Of a stretch of 43,129 bases of DNA, positions 1 through 8,096 are shown in pieces. The stretch lies in assembly GCA_902789835.1 (NCBI GenBank), contig CADAPN010000003.1, forward strand, positions 1 through 43,129, read 5' to 3'. Position 1 is the stretch's first letter, and the number at the start of each line of letters is the position of its first letter. A program made the translations under genes and the position numbers. The notes below the pieces were generated by a model. The model worked only from the letters and a program-made list of their open reading frames with translations, made no database searches and was not told the DNA's origin. Source of the stretch: Oscillospiraceae bacterium. Its GTDB lineage: Bacteria > Bacillota_A > Clostridia > Oscillospirales > Oscillospiraceae.

Positions 1-1
1 C

Positions 2-967
2 TTGAGCTGTGGTCCGGCAATAGATGTGTACGGTACCGCTCTGCGGGATGAAGATATTGAGGCAGCTCTTGGTTGTAGGGCGATCCTATTTGGGAATATC
101 GGTGACGCCCAGAAAGTCAGCGAAGATCCGACCCACTCCCCCGTCTATGCACTTACAAGCATGCGCAAGGCTTTCCGTGTATGCACCAACAGCCGTCCGG
201 TTCGAATTCTCTCAGAGACAGCAAGTCTTTCACCCCTGAAAGAAAGCATTACCGCTCATGGAATGGACATTCTGATTGTTCGGGATCTCATGGGTGGCAT
301 GATTACCGGACAACGTCATCGATCGCATGGAGTATACGGTGACGAGGCAAGCGATCTGGAATACTACACGGAAGACATGATACGGCATAGCGCTGATTTT
401 GCATTCCGCGCAGCTAAACGGAGAAAGCAGAAGCTTGCGAGCGTGGATAAAGCCAACATACTATACTCCGGCAAGCTTTGGAGACAGACTGTGAGTGATG
501 TTGGCAAACAATTTCCGGAAGTTCATCTGACTCATCACTATGTAGATAATGCTGCCATGGAACTGTTGGTTAGTCCTTCAGAATTCGATGTTGTACTTGC
601 AAGCAATGTGTTTGGAGATATCCTGGCTGACGAGATTTCACAGATATCCGGCACGCCATGGCTCTTTGGTTCTGCTGAGCTTGCTATGGATGGTCGCGGA
701 GTATATACGCCGAATCAGCTTCATCATCCCAACGGGATGCAATGGGCTGGTCAAGGAATTGCTAGCCCCTATGGCATCATAGATGCCACTTCTCTGTTGC
801 TTCGGTACAGTTGCGGTCGAAACGACCTTGCAGACGCCATTGACCATGCTGTTAAAGAGGCAATTAGTAAGAAACTGTTTACGGGTGAGTCCGCGCCCCA
901 AGACAGTATAATTTGCACTACTGACGAGTTAGGTGATTACGTGGCAAAAGGAATTCTCTCGTTGTAG
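2..967 (+). CDS. Isopropylmalate/isocitrate dehydrogenase-like protein, 5'-partial
   Basis: The protein aligns by eye with 3-isopropylmalate dehydrogenases (LeuB), which oxidatively decarboxylate 3-isopropylmalate with NAD in leucine synthesis. The window opens inside the gene, and about 40-45 N-terminal residues, including the usual PGDGIGPE segment, lie outside it. Numbering from the first visible codon, the substrate arginines (R65 in SRPVR, R94 in VRDL), a tyrosine in YYTE (Y121), the catalytic lysine K150 in VDKAN, and metal-binding aspartates D182, D206 and D210 are all present. Two segments are atypical. The usual GGIYFG stretch reads GGMITG. The cofactor loop, normally EPVHGSAPDIAG, reads TPNQLHHPNGMQWAG. 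No other leu gene is next to it. It could be a LeuB paralogue acting on another 3-substituted malate; family membership is confident, substrate is not. Confidence 0.8.
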   Translation: MSCGPAIDVYGTALRDEDIEAALGCRAILFGNIGDAQKVSEDPTHSPVYALTSMRKAFRVCTNSRPVRILSETASLSPLKESITAHGMDILIVRDLMGGMITGQRHRSHGVYGDEASDLEYYTEDMIRHSADFAFRAAKRRKQKLASVDKANILYSGKLWRQTVSDVGKQFPEVHLTHHYVDNAAMELLVSPSEFDVVLASNVFGDILADEISQISGTPWLFGSAELAMDGRGVYTPNQLHHPNGMQWAGQGIASPYGIIDATSLLLRYSCGRNDLADAIDHAVKEAISKKLFTGESAPQDSIICTTDELGDYVAKGILSL

Positions 968-1027
968 GATATATCAATCTATTGTCGGTTTATAAGGGAA
1001 AGCATATTATTCGGAGAGGAACACTCC

Positions 1028-1348
1028 ATGAACAGTGTCTGCAGAGAAATATTCCGGGCAATCCACGAAGGGAAATGGCTCAGCATTGAGTACCGGAACA
1101 AAGACAGCCTGGTTACAAAATACTGGATCGGCATCAAGGATCTCGATCCAGTCAGGAAAAGACTTCTTGTAGATGGTCTGCACCTGGGTCAACTGACAAC
1201 GACTGAGCTGAACATCTATGTTGACTCTATCCAGCAGGCCGCCATCGTTGATGGCAGCTACTGCCCTGTCAACCGCGAGTTGGTCGAGGATATTGCTCTC
1301 AATCCACAGAAGTACAGTTCTCTGTTCGAGCAGATTGTCAAAGCTTGA
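1028..1348 (+). CDS. Small WYL-like protein or truncated helicase N-terminus
   Basis: This 106-residue protein begins at an ATG preceded by GGAGAGGAACACTCC. The sequence resembles the small beta-rich WYL-like segment found at the start of some large clostridial ATPase or helicase proteins (pattern IEYRNK, YWIGIKDLDP, LLVDGLHLGQ, LNIYVDSI). It stops after that segment, with no helicase domain downstream, and the next gene starts only 40 bases later. It is therefore either a stand-alone ligand-sensing domain or a gene truncated after its first domain. The family link is from memory of sequence patterns and is tentative. That an ORF is expressed here is supported by the clean ribosome binding site and the tight spacing to the next gene. 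Confidence 0.5.
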   Translation: MNSVCREIFRAIHEGKWLSIEYRNKDSLVTKYWIGIKDLDPVRKRLLVDGLHLGQLTTTELNIYVDSIQQAAIVDGSYCPVNRELVEDIALNPQKYSSLFEQIVKA

Positions 1349-1388
1349 AGTGTATTATGGCTCTGAAACTTGAGAAAGTGAGGGAATC

Positions 1389-2234
1389 ATGAAACGAATC
1401 ATTGTTGTTTGCTTTTTCGTTCTGGCTTTTCTGATCTCAGTCCCCGGATATGCTGACAAGCCTCCTGTCCGTCCCATCCTGTATACTTATTATCGTCAAT
1501 TGGGCTGGGGAGACAGCGTCCAGATCGGCTATGTGGACAGCAACGGAGATCTTTGGGCGCTGAAGGGCAATGATTCGGAGCTTGAATGGCCCGGCGGCCG
1601 GGAAAACCAGCTCCGATATCTGGCAGAACATGAATTTGAAAAAATCGGAAAGCTGGACTATGACGATCTGTTTGATTTGAAAAGCCTGGTCGATGTCGTG
1701 AAAAAAGATGAAGGACCCGCTCTGCCCGGGGCAAATGATGCGGGCACAGAGTCTACCTATGCGATACAGTATGACAGAGACGGGAATGCCGTGCCCGTTC
1801 TCCTCGGAATGTCCGGTGACGACGTATATGAGAACATGGATCCCAGCGCACAGGGCCTCTATCTTGCAGCCCGACGTCTGTTTCCTTATGTGACCTGTTA
1901 CGGTGGAGACATCGGGCCTGTTGGCTTCATCCCTGTCAGTCTTACTTCCTTCTGTCATCTCGGAGGCCTCAGCAGAGCAAGCGTAAAGGCCTATTACATG
2001 GACTGTGAAACGGGCGCGAAACAAAGAGAACTTAGTGAAGAGGAACAATCAGAAATCATAAATGAAATCATGAACAGCAACGTTACCGGGAAAGTAAGCG
2101 CAACTGATATAACCGGGGGCTTCACAGATTACTACTTCTATAATGGAAATGAAGTGCTTGGACATATCAGCATTTATAACGGCAAGCTGTATCATTCCGA
2201 CGGTATGTATTCAATTGCGATAAAGACAGAATAA
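1389..2234 (+). CDS. Exported protein of unknown function
   Basis: A 281-residue protein with a classic Sec signal peptide: MKR, a hydrophobic core at about residues 4-17, and a probable cleavage site after GYA at 22. There is no lipobox cysteine, so it is probably secreted or cell-wall associated rather than lipidated. The mature part is acidic and rich in Tyr, Gly and Asp, with repeated short beta-type motifs such as YVDSNGDLW and QYDRDGNAVP. No catalytic motif is recognisable. The start is fixed by GTGAGGGAATC just upstream of ATG 1389. It follows the WYL-like ORF at 40 bases and could be co-transcribed with it. I do not recognise the family. Confidence 0.6.
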   Translation: MKRIIVVCFFVLAFLISVPGYADKPPVRPILYTYYRQLGWGDSVQIGYVDSNGDLWALKGNDSELEWPGGRENQLRYLAEHEFEKIGKLDYDDLFDLKSLVDVVKKDEGPALPGANDAGTESTYAIQYDRDGNAVPVLLGMSGDDVYENMDPSAQGLYLAARRLFPYVTCYGGDIGPVGFIPVSLTSFCHLGGLSRASVKAYYMDCETGAKQRELSEEEQSEIINEIMNSNVTGKVSATDITGGFTDYYFYNGNEVLGHISIYNGKLYHSDGMYSIAIKTE

Positions 2235-2361
2235 GTTTGTACGATACCAAACTTGTATCATTATGCTTATTTCATATGTATTTCCATTTTCGTTCTTTCC
2301 GTGTTATCATACAATCGTCCTGAGGGAACAGGAACAACAACACAGAAAGAAGGCGCTGAAA

Positions 2362-2409
2362 ATGCTGAAAGAGTTCTATGAAAGCTTCTCTCACCGTGAA
2401 GGCAAATGA
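2362..2409 (+). CDS. Micro-ORF 1 (15 residues), first copy of a tandem pair
   Basis: The 15-codon ORF ends in the peptide SFSHREGK and is preceded by AGAAAGAAGGCGC, a usable Shine-Dalgarno sequence. Its TGA overlaps an ATG (2406) that opens a frame running straight into the second copy, so the two may be translationally coupled. The same C-terminal peptide is encoded again about 115 bases downstream with several synonymous base changes. That pattern suggests selection at the peptide level. Function is unknown; candidates are a leader peptide, a signalling peptide or a small toxin. Confidence 0.4.
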   Translation: MLKEFYESFSHREGK

Positions 2410-2525
2410 TTGAGGCCGCTCTCAGTTCCATGAACACACTACGGAAAGAAGGCGCCAGAATGATGAAAGAATACTATGTGTTGAAGGAATTCTATGATAG
2501 CTTCTCTCATCGGGAAGGCAAATAA
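2406..2525 (+). CDS. Micro-ORF 2 (39 residues, or 21 from the inner ATG)
   Basis: Two starts are possible. ATG 2406 overlaps the stop of micro-ORF 1 as ATGA and gives 39 residues. ATG 2460 gives 21 residues and sits behind GGAAAGAAGGCGCCAGA, which matches the ribosome-binding context of copy 1, so the shorter form is the true tandem equivalent. The C-terminus KEFYDSFSHREGK repeats that of micro-ORF 1 (KEFYESFSHREGK). The codons differ at synonymous positions, for example CAC/CAT and CGT/CGG. A strong intrinsic terminator follows 20 bases after the stop, so the unit looks like a complete short transcript. Confidence 0.4.
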   Translation: MIEAALSSMNTLRKEGARMMKEYYVLKEFYDSFSHREGK

Positions 2526-2545
2526 TACGACAACCAGAAGCAAAC

Positions 2546-2580
2546 GGACTGCGTCCTAGTTTAGGATGCAGTCCATTTTT
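2546..2580 (+). terminator. Intrinsic terminator after the micro-ORF pair
   Basis: A 13-base-pair stem (2546-2558 with 2562-2574, one G-U pair) closes a 3-base loop and is followed by ATTTTT. It is a textbook plus-strand terminator. Confidence 0.85.
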
Positions 2581-2695
2581 GCCTTCTTCCAGGTTTCATG
2601 GTTTTCCTCCTTGTTACAGCGGAGGGGCTTTCATCTTCTCATAATTGTCTTTCTGTACTTTGCCGCTTTCCTGAGTGATCATTCCAATCTTCTCC

Positions 2696-3853
2696 TTAAA
2701 AGGGCATCAAGTCCATATGGACAGTTGCCGCTTCCAGTTTCTCCATTTTGTCATAGTACTCTTCCCTGCTGATCCTGCGATCACTCTGCCTCCGATCCGT
2801 GAAGAAGCTTTCCCTGTCCTCATGTACCTCAAAGCACTCTGAATCAGCCATCACAATACCGGTTGCAAGTTCCAGCCTGTTGTTTTTCAGATAATAGAGA
2901 ATTGAGAGATTATATGGTGCACCACCGGAACCCTCATAAAGAATCAAATCATCTTCACATAGATAATACCTTATTCTGGCACTGCTCGCGAAGATACGGA
3001 CAGGCGTTCCCTCTTCCAGTGTAAACATATCATAGATCAACGATTCATCATAGAATTCTGCCCCTGTTGCTCCAATCAGGAGTTCTGGAATGCCGTTGCC
3101 ATCCATGTCATGCAGCCAGAAGCCGAGCTGTCCTCCGTTTCGGCTCATCTCGCTGATACCGGTTTCTCCCAGAACGAAGTAATAGTCACCGCGTTCAGTC
3201 GTACTCATTTCAGTTGGTTCTTTGCCACTCAGAAAAGAGAAATAGCTGTTTAGGACCGGTGCATAGTCTACCAGAAAATTCCTTTTGGCTCCCTGTGTGT
3301 ATTTTTGTACCAGTGTTCCGGTCAGAGTCCAAAATTCATCCGCGTTTTCAAGCTCATACTTATCCCTTCGTATGCTGAGGCAATGTCCCTCAAACCTGGC
3401 GCCATACCGCGTGCCGTCATCCAGGTTAAATACAATCAGAGGATACCAGTCCGTTATGCTCATATTTGTCGGTGCGCCAAGTCGTATTTTCGTGAGTACA
3501 TCCCACAATGCTTTCATTTCATCCGGATCTGTTGTTGTGAACTCTGAAACAGAAAAACCGTATCCATCCGTATAGTATACGGATTCTACAGTTGCACCAT
3601 CATTCAGCGCTTTCCTCATTTCGCTCAGCCCGGTGACAAGCATGAAATCAGAATCTACAAGAACACTTTCAGTGTCTGGTCCCAGCTGCCCATAGATATC
3701 ATACTCGCTCCCTTTCAGCACGGCTGTTTTACCTTCCGGGACTGAGATTCTGATATTCCAAGCTGAAATAGTGTCCGTGTTATCTGCTAAAGCGATTGGA
3801 GTCAAAGAAAGAATCAGAATAATAGTCAGGACCAAAGAGAACTGTTTTTTCAT
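2696..3853 (-). CDS. Exported protein with an FG-GAP/EF-hand-like calcium segment
   Basis: The start is ATG 3853 (MKKQFSL), fixed by GGGAGGTG seven bases upstream; an in-frame ATG further upstream lacks a ribosome binding site. The 385-residue product has a signal peptide with a hydrophobic core at about residues 6-20 and probable cleavage after ALA. The middle of the mature protein contains HDMDGNGIPELLIG, a D-x-D-x-N-G calcium-loop signature seen in FG-GAP/VCBS-type and dockerin-like segments of secreted clostridial proteins. The rest is beta-rich with no catalytic signature I recognise. Its neighbours are also exported unknowns. It probably acts at the cell surface. Confidence 0.65.
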   Translation of the reverse strand: MKKQFSLVLTIILILSLTPIALADNTDTISAWNIRISVPEGKTAVLKGSEYDIYGQLGPDTESVLVDSDFMLVTGLSEMRKALNDGATVESVYYTDGYGFSVSEFTTTDPDEMKALWDVLTKIRLGAPTNMSITDWYPLIVFNLDDGTRYGARFEGHCLSIRRDKYELENADEFWTLTGTLVQKYTQGAKRNFLVDYAPVLNSYFSFLSGKEPTEMSTTERGDYYFVLGETGISEMSRNGGQLGFWLHDMDGNGIPELLIGATGAEFYDESLIYDMFTLEEGTPVRIFASSARIRYYLCEDDLILYEGSGGAPYNLSILYYLKNNRLELATGIVMADSECFEVHEDRESFFTDRRQSDRRISREEYYDKMEKLEAATVHMDLMPF

Positions 3854-3966
3854 CGTGCACCTCCCAGAACACAGGTTTGCGGCTTCCTGCAGTCTAACAA
3901 AAATCCTCCATGCAGCGTTTGGCTTCCACAGGCTATTTGACTTCTCTCTTTCTCGTTCCGGCAAGA

Positions 3967-4247
3967 TCAGCCATAAGCGAATGGCGTTACGAGGTGGTAG
4001 TACCAGTCTGCACCGGCGAGAGAGTAAATCTTCATCACGGCCTCCAGTCCACCGATGCCATCTACGAACAGAACTGCTTCCTCAACATTCTCATCACTGA
4101 TGGTTTTCTCAAGCTGAGCATAATACCCCATTCCGTCTCTGGATTCCTGAGGAATTGTCCCATACATGTCTTCAAACATGTCCTCCCGCATTGCCTGAAA
4201 AAAAGATCGATGATGTAGTCTTTAACAGCGTCTGTTATATTCGTCAT
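3967..4247 (-). pseudogene. Small gene of about 93 residues split by a one-base change in a T-run
   Basis: Starting at ATG 4247 the frame reads MTNITDAVKDYIIDLFF, then hits a run of seven T residues (minus strand, about 4200-4206) and loses the frame. The second half, AMREDMFEDMYG through to the TGA at 3967, is open in the next frame. Restoring one T joins the halves into one acidic, well-formed protein of about 93 residues ending LVTPFAYG. The break may be a real mutation, a sequencing error in the homopolymer, or slippage during expression; the tract is slippery enough for the last. I do not recognise the family. Confidence 0.5.
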
Positions 4248-4340
4248 AGTTCCGCACAATACTATCATTAATTGCATTTTACAATATATCATTCACTCTG
4301 TCAAAGCCGCTTTTATTCTCGCGTTCTATCATTTAGTGGA

Positions 4341-4369
4341 TTGTACTTGCTTCTTTTCTGTGCTAAACT
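4341..4369 (+). promoter_or_regulatory. Candidate promoter for the membrane protein at 4416
   Basis: TTGTAC at 4341-4346 and TAAACT at 4364-4369 are separated by 17 bases and lie about 46 bases upstream of the start codon. Confidence 0.4.
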
Positions 4370-4415
4370 GTCTTTACAGATGTGTCAAAAATATACTAGA
4401 ACAGGAGGAGCAATC

Positions 4416-5084
4416 ATGCTGATCTTTTGGGGCGATGGATCTCAGCAAGCCAAAGATCTGGTCAGCCAAATTCAAGTCCGAAGCACCGAAAATTTCAATT
4501 GGACCTTTATTTTTATCCTGGCTGTTGTATTCTATGTGTACTGGACTGAAATCAACAACAAAAACTATGATGCGGTTTTTGCCGGGCTCGCACTGTACGG
4601 CGTTCACTGGCTCTATGAAATCGGTAATGCGGTAATCGGTCACATTGCAGGTTATCCTCTTTGGTCAGTCAGCAATGAATCCACAACGTTCATTCTTCTG
4701 ATTGGTGTCTGCTGGGAGCTGTCCATGATGTTTTCTCTTGCAGGCATTATCTCTTTCAAAATGCTGCCGAAGGATAGAACCGCGAGATACTTCTCAAAAA
4801 ATGGAAAAGGCGGAATTGACTGCAGATTTGCAGGTGCATTGAGCATGGCTCTATTATTTGCCCTGGTCGAATCCTTCCTTGCGGGAACCTCAAATCATTC
4901 CTTCATCTGGGTCTATCGCTGGTGGGGTGTTCTGCCGGTATTTGTAACTACCTATATTCCGTTTTTCCTGGCAAGCAACTATGTTCCGGATATGGCCCCT
5001 GCAAGAAGAAATAGATTTCTGATCGCAATCTGGGGTCTTGTCGCCTTACTGCTGATCGTTCTTATTCCTCTCGGAATCATTTAG
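4416..5084 (+). CDS. Multi-pass membrane protein of unknown function
   Basis: The start is ATG 4416, preceded by ACAGGAGGAGCAATC, giving 222 residues. There are about six hydrophobic segments, near residues 25-42, 50-72, 85-108, 138-155, 165-185 and 200-220. The segments carry conserved-looking polar and aromatic residues (HWLYEIGNA, CWELSMM, VESFLAG, WVYRWWG). These suggest an active or binding site in the membrane rather than a plain anchor. No transporter signature is visible. It stands alone, with its own promoter. Confidence 0.6.
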   Translation: MLIFWGDGSQQAKDLVSQIQVRSTENFNWTFIFILAVVFYVYWTEINNKNYDAVFAGLALYGVHWLYEIGNAVIGHIAGYPLWSVSNESTTFILLIGVCWELSMMFSLAGIISFKMLPKDRTARYFSKNGKGGIDCRFAGALSMALLFALVESFLAGTSNHSFIWVYRWWGVLPVFVTTYIPFFLASNYVPDMAPARRNRFLIAIWGLVALLLIVLIPLGII

Positions 5085-5094
5085 CCTTGTCTTG

Positions 5095-5238
5095 TTGAGT
5101 CTTCAATCATCCAGACGTTATGACAGATGCTGCTATCACTTCGATGAGTCCCGCTCCACTGATACGGAGTATGTCTTTGTACGTACGCAGATTCCCGGCA
5201 AACAACAGCAGTCAGCCCAGGACGTTTCCTGGTCGTGA
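5095..5238 (+). pseudogene. Possible gene remnant without a start codon
   Basis: An open frame of about 48 codons ends at TGA 5236-5238 and reads as protein-like sequence (RRYDRCCYHFDES, then EYVFVRTQIPGK). It has no plausible start and no ribosome binding site. It may be the decayed tail of a lost gene. Chance is possible at this length. Confidence 0.2.
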
Positions 5239-5271
5239 AAGCCAAATAATGTTTGGAAAGGAAGAACCCAT

Positions 5272-5556
5272 ATGCTTACCTGGAACGTAATCTATCATTG
5301 CAAGCCCGGGAAACGGGAGGACTTTTATGCTGCGCTCTGTAAACTTGGCACTCGGACAACATCTGTATCAGAAGCAGGAAACAGGCGTTATGACTATTAT
5401 TTCTCTGCGGAATTTCCTGATGATCTGCTTCTGGTGGAAACCTGGGAAAGTCCTGAACTTCAGCAGTTGCATTGCCAAACAGAGACTTTCGCTAAGCTTC
5501 AGGAACTCAAGGCATTGTTCTGTGATAATGTAGAAATCGATAAATTCAATTATTAA
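5272..5556 (+). CDS. ABM-family (quinol) monooxygenase-like protein
   Basis: The 94-residue protein has the layout of the antibiotic-biosynthesis-monooxygenase fold: a first strand (TWNVIYHCKPGKREDFYAAL), a middle YDYYFSAE strand, LLLVETWESPELQQLH, and a helix before the last strand. This family forms dimeric ferredoxin-like barrels that oxidise quinols or act as cofactor-free monooxygenases in the cytoplasm. Start ATG 5272 follows GGAAAGGAAGAACCC. A terminator follows directly, so it is a single-gene unit. The substrate cannot be read from sequence; YgiN-like quinol oxidation is the usual default. Confidence 0.75.
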   Translation: MLTWNVIYHCKPGKREDFYAALCKLGTRTTSVSEAGNRRYDYYFSAEFPDDLLLVETWESPELQQLHCQTETFAKLQELKALFCDNVEIDKFNY

Positions 5557-5600
5557 CAGGAGCTATGCACAATTCAAAAGTGCATATCTCCTGTTTATTG
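5557..5600 (+). terminator. Intrinsic terminator after the ABM gene
   Basis: The stem pairs CAGGAG-TATGCAC with GTGCATA-CTCCTG around an A-rich loop and is followed by TTTATT. It begins at the stop codon. Confidence 0.75.
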
Positions 5601-5711
5601 TCATCGGCCCGTTTCTCGGTCTATTAGTGTCCTTGTCCAATGCAGTTCACCAAACAAAGAGTATTTTCATCTGATTCCTTATCGCTTCGCCCGAAAACGA
5701 GCTTAGCCTCA

Positions 5712-6911
5712 TTAAGACAGCTTCGACTTGATAAGATCGCCCAGGCGCTTCATTCCTTCTTCAATTTTCTCAGGTGTTACGTTTCCAAAGCTGATACGCA
5801 TGCAGTTCTTTCCTTCTCCTGTATTGCCCACGAAGAAGCCTGCGCCGGCAATGAACGCAACCTTGTATTTTTGCGCTTCTTTCAATAGTTCGGTTGTATC
5901 GATGCTCTCCGGGAGCTCCACCCAGCTGAATAATCCTCCGTCCGGAAAGACCCATTTCGTTCCTTCCGGCATGTTCTTTTCCAACGCCGCCATCATGGCA
6001 TCCCGGCGCTCTTTGTGCACCGCGCAGAGTTTCTTTAAGTGCTGGTCATAGTATCCCCGAGTAAAGAACTCTGCGCAGAGAATCTGAGGCAGCATGGAAG
6101 TATGAGAGTTGGTTGCAGATTTCGCATCAACAAGCTTCTCTATGATTCTATGATCGGCATACACATAACCCAGGCGGCTCCCGGGAGAAAAGATTTTGGA
6201 AAAGCTGTTGGCAAGAACGGTATGGCCGGTTCGATCGTAAGCCTTAATCGGCTTCAGTTCTTCCCCACTGTATCGCAGATCACGGTAAGGATCGTCCTCA
6301 AGAATGATGACATCATACTTGCTGCCAAGCTCGGCCAGCTTTACTCTCCTATCCAAAGGAAGGGTCTTCCCTGTTGGGTTTTGGAACGTGGGAATCACAT
6401 AGACCATCTTGGGATGATATTCCAGTATTTTCTGTTCCACGTCCTCCGGTACAATACCCTGATCATCGGTTTTGCATCCGATGCACTTCGCCTCAAACAT
6501 TTCGAAAATTTCAACACAATGGACAAATGTAGGAGACTCGCAGAGAATGACATCTCCAGGGTTGATGAAAACCTGACAAAGCAAATTCATGGTTTCCAGG
6601 CCGCCGTTAACAATTAGAATATCATTGGCCAACGCCAAAACGCCCTTTGGCGCCAGCAGTTTTTCCGCAACAATCTCGCGCAGCTGCTTGATTCCCTGGA
6701 CCGGGCCGTACTGTAATGCTTCCACCCCACGGGTATCACGTTTGAGCACATCAGACGCAATTTCACGAATCTGCTCAACCGGCAGCGCATCCGAAGCAGG
6801 TGCACCTCCGCCGAAAGAGATGGTTTCAGGATCGTTCATGGCTCCAAAGAGCCCTCTGATAATGGCAGCAGAGCCTGCCATATATTCCATTCGTTTTGCA
6901 AATGCCGGCAT
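5712..6911 (-). CDS. PLP-dependent aminotransferase, fold type I (2-aminoadipate/valine-type)
   Basis: A 399-residue class I/II aminotransferase. ATG 6911 is chosen because GGGAGG sits seven bases upstream; an in-frame ATG at 6926 would contain that site. Visible landmarks are the N-terminal SFGGGAP, the aromatic-stacking region ESPTF, FQNPTG, the PLP-phenol aspartate in LEDDPY (about 206-207), the Schiff-base lysine K239 in SFSKIFSPG, and the carboxylate arginine in NCMRISF near the C-terminus. It follows panB at 24 bases and is surely co-transcribed. A role beside panB in branched-chain 2-oxo-acid supply (valine to ketoisovalerate) is plausible but inferred from position only. Confidence 0.85.
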   Translation of the reverse strand: MPAFAKRMEYMAGSAAIIRGLFGAMNDPETISFGGGAPASDALPVEQIREIASDVLKRDTRGVEALQYGPVQGIKQLREIVAEKLLAPKGVLALANDILIVNGGLETMNLLCQVFINPGDVILCESPTFVHCVEIFEMFEAKCIGCKTDDQGIVPEDVEQKILEYHPKMVYVIPTFQNPTGKTLPLDRRVKLAELGSKYDVIILEDDPYRDLRYSGEELKPIKAYDRTGHTVLANSFSKIFSPGSRLGYVYADHRIIEKLVDAKSATNSHTSMLPQILCAEFFTRGYYDQHLKKLCAVHKERRDAMMAALEKNMPEGTKWVFPDGGLFSWVELPESIDTTELLKEAQKYKVAFIAGAGFFVGNTGEGKNCMRISFGNVTPEKIEEGMKRLGDLIKSKLS

Positions 6912-6935
6912 GCCGTTACCTCCCATTATCTGGCA

Positions 6936-7802
6936 TCAAAGGTCCAGCGTTTTCTCATATTCCGCCAGAAAGGCTTTGAATTCATCTTTATCGCCGGTGA
7001 ACTTGTACTTGTGTTCCGGCGCCGGGAACGAGCCCGCCTTGACTTCTGTGATATAATCCCTCATTCCCTGGGTGGCGATGTCTCCGATATTGCAGTATTT
7101 TTTTGCGAACTTCGGAGTGAAATTTTTATATACACCCAAGGCGTCGGCTGCCAGGATAACCTGTCCGTCGCAGTCGCTTCCTGCACCGATGCCGTAGACA
7201 GGAACCGGCAAAATCTTATGAATGAAAGATGCGGTTTCTTCCGGCACGCCTTCCAGAAGCACCGTACGCGCACCGGCCTTGTAAACGGCGATCGCGTCAT
7301 CAATGACAGCTTTTGCTGTTGCGGTATCTTTGCCCTGTACCTTGAAGCCACCCATTGCAGCACTGCTCTGTGGCGTCAGTCCGACATGTCCGAACACAAC
7401 AATACCAGCATTGGCGATGGCACGGATTTTATCGGCAACTGCTACGCCGCCTTCCAGTTTGATGGCGTCTACACCGCCCTCCTTCATAAAGCGCACCGCG
7501 TTGTTGACCGCGTCTTCCGTACTGGCGTGGTAGGCTCCGAAAGGCATGTCTCCGATAATATAAGTATTGGGTGCACCACGACGGACTGCCTGGCAATGAA
7601 CAATCGACATATCCATTGTCACCGGAACCGTTCCATCATATCCGTAGATTACCATGCCCATGGAATCTCCGACCAGGATCATATCCATTCCGGCCTCCTC
7701 TGCGAAGGAGGCCAAACATGCATCATAGATTACCATCCATGCTGCCTGTTCGCCTTTCTCCTTCATCTGCTGTAAATCGAGAATTGTTTTCTTTTTTGCC
7801 AT
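6936..7802 (-). CDS. panB: 3-methyl-2-oxobutanoate hydroxymethyltransferase
   Basis: PanB transfers a hydroxymethyl group from 5,10-methylene-THF to ketoisovalerate, the first committed step of pantothenate synthesis in the cytoplasm. The 288-residue sequence carries the family hallmarks VGDSMGMV with metal ligand D46, the GDMPFGAY loop, KLEGG, HVGLTPQ, LLEGVP with the catalytic glutamate, and GIGAGSDCDGQVI. ATG 7802 is preferred over 7817 because GGAGCG precedes it by seven bases. It is first in a two-gene operon with the aminotransferase. panC and panD are not in the window. Confidence 0.95.
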   Translation of the reverse strand: MAKKKTILDLQQMKEKGEQAAWMVIYDACLASFAEEAGMDMILVGDSMGMVIYGYDGTVPVTMDMSIVHCQAVRRGAPNTYIIGDMPFGAYHASTEDAVNNAVRFMKEGGVDAIKLEGGVAVADKIRAIANAGIVVFGHVGLTPQSSAAMGGFKVQGKDTATAKAVIDDAIAVYKAGARTVLLEGVPEETASFIHKILPVPVYGIGAGSDCDGQVILAADALGVYKNFTPKFAKKYCNIGDIATQGMRDYITEVKAGSFPAPEHKYKFTGDKDEFKAFLAEYEKTLDL

Positions 7803-7854
7803 GTCTGATCGCTCCATTCTATAATTGTATTATTTCCTGATGATCAGGTGTTAC

Positions 7855-7885
7855 ATTATATAATCTGCTGTCTTTATATTATCAA
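7855..7885 (-). promoter_or_regulatory. Candidate panB promoter
   Basis: On the minus strand TTGATA (7885-7880) precedes TATAAT (7860-7855) with a 19-base spacer; an overlapping TATATA gives 17. It lies about 55 bases upstream of the start. Confidence 0.5.
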
Positions 7886-8036
7886 AAAAGATCTGTTTAT
7901 TCAACTCAACAGAATTGTTTTCTGTGATATGGCTCTCCATTTCATGATACCACAGCATGGGCCGTTTCCATAATGAAATAACACTTTTTCTTCCATATTC
8001 GGTTCACTCCTAAAAAAAGGCGTTGTTTTAAGTATT

Positions 8037-8091
8037 AACGGCAGATTGCCAACAGCGTATCAACTTGAGAGGCTGTTGGCAGTCTGCCGTT
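8037..8091. repeat. 20-bp inverted repeat with 15-base loop
   Basis: Arms 8037-8056 and 8072-8091 pair over 20 bases with a single G-U. Neither side has a good T-run. It may be the terminator of the decayed minus-strand gene just beside it, or a small mobile palindrome. Confidence 0.75.
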
Positions 8092-8096
8092 TCTGA

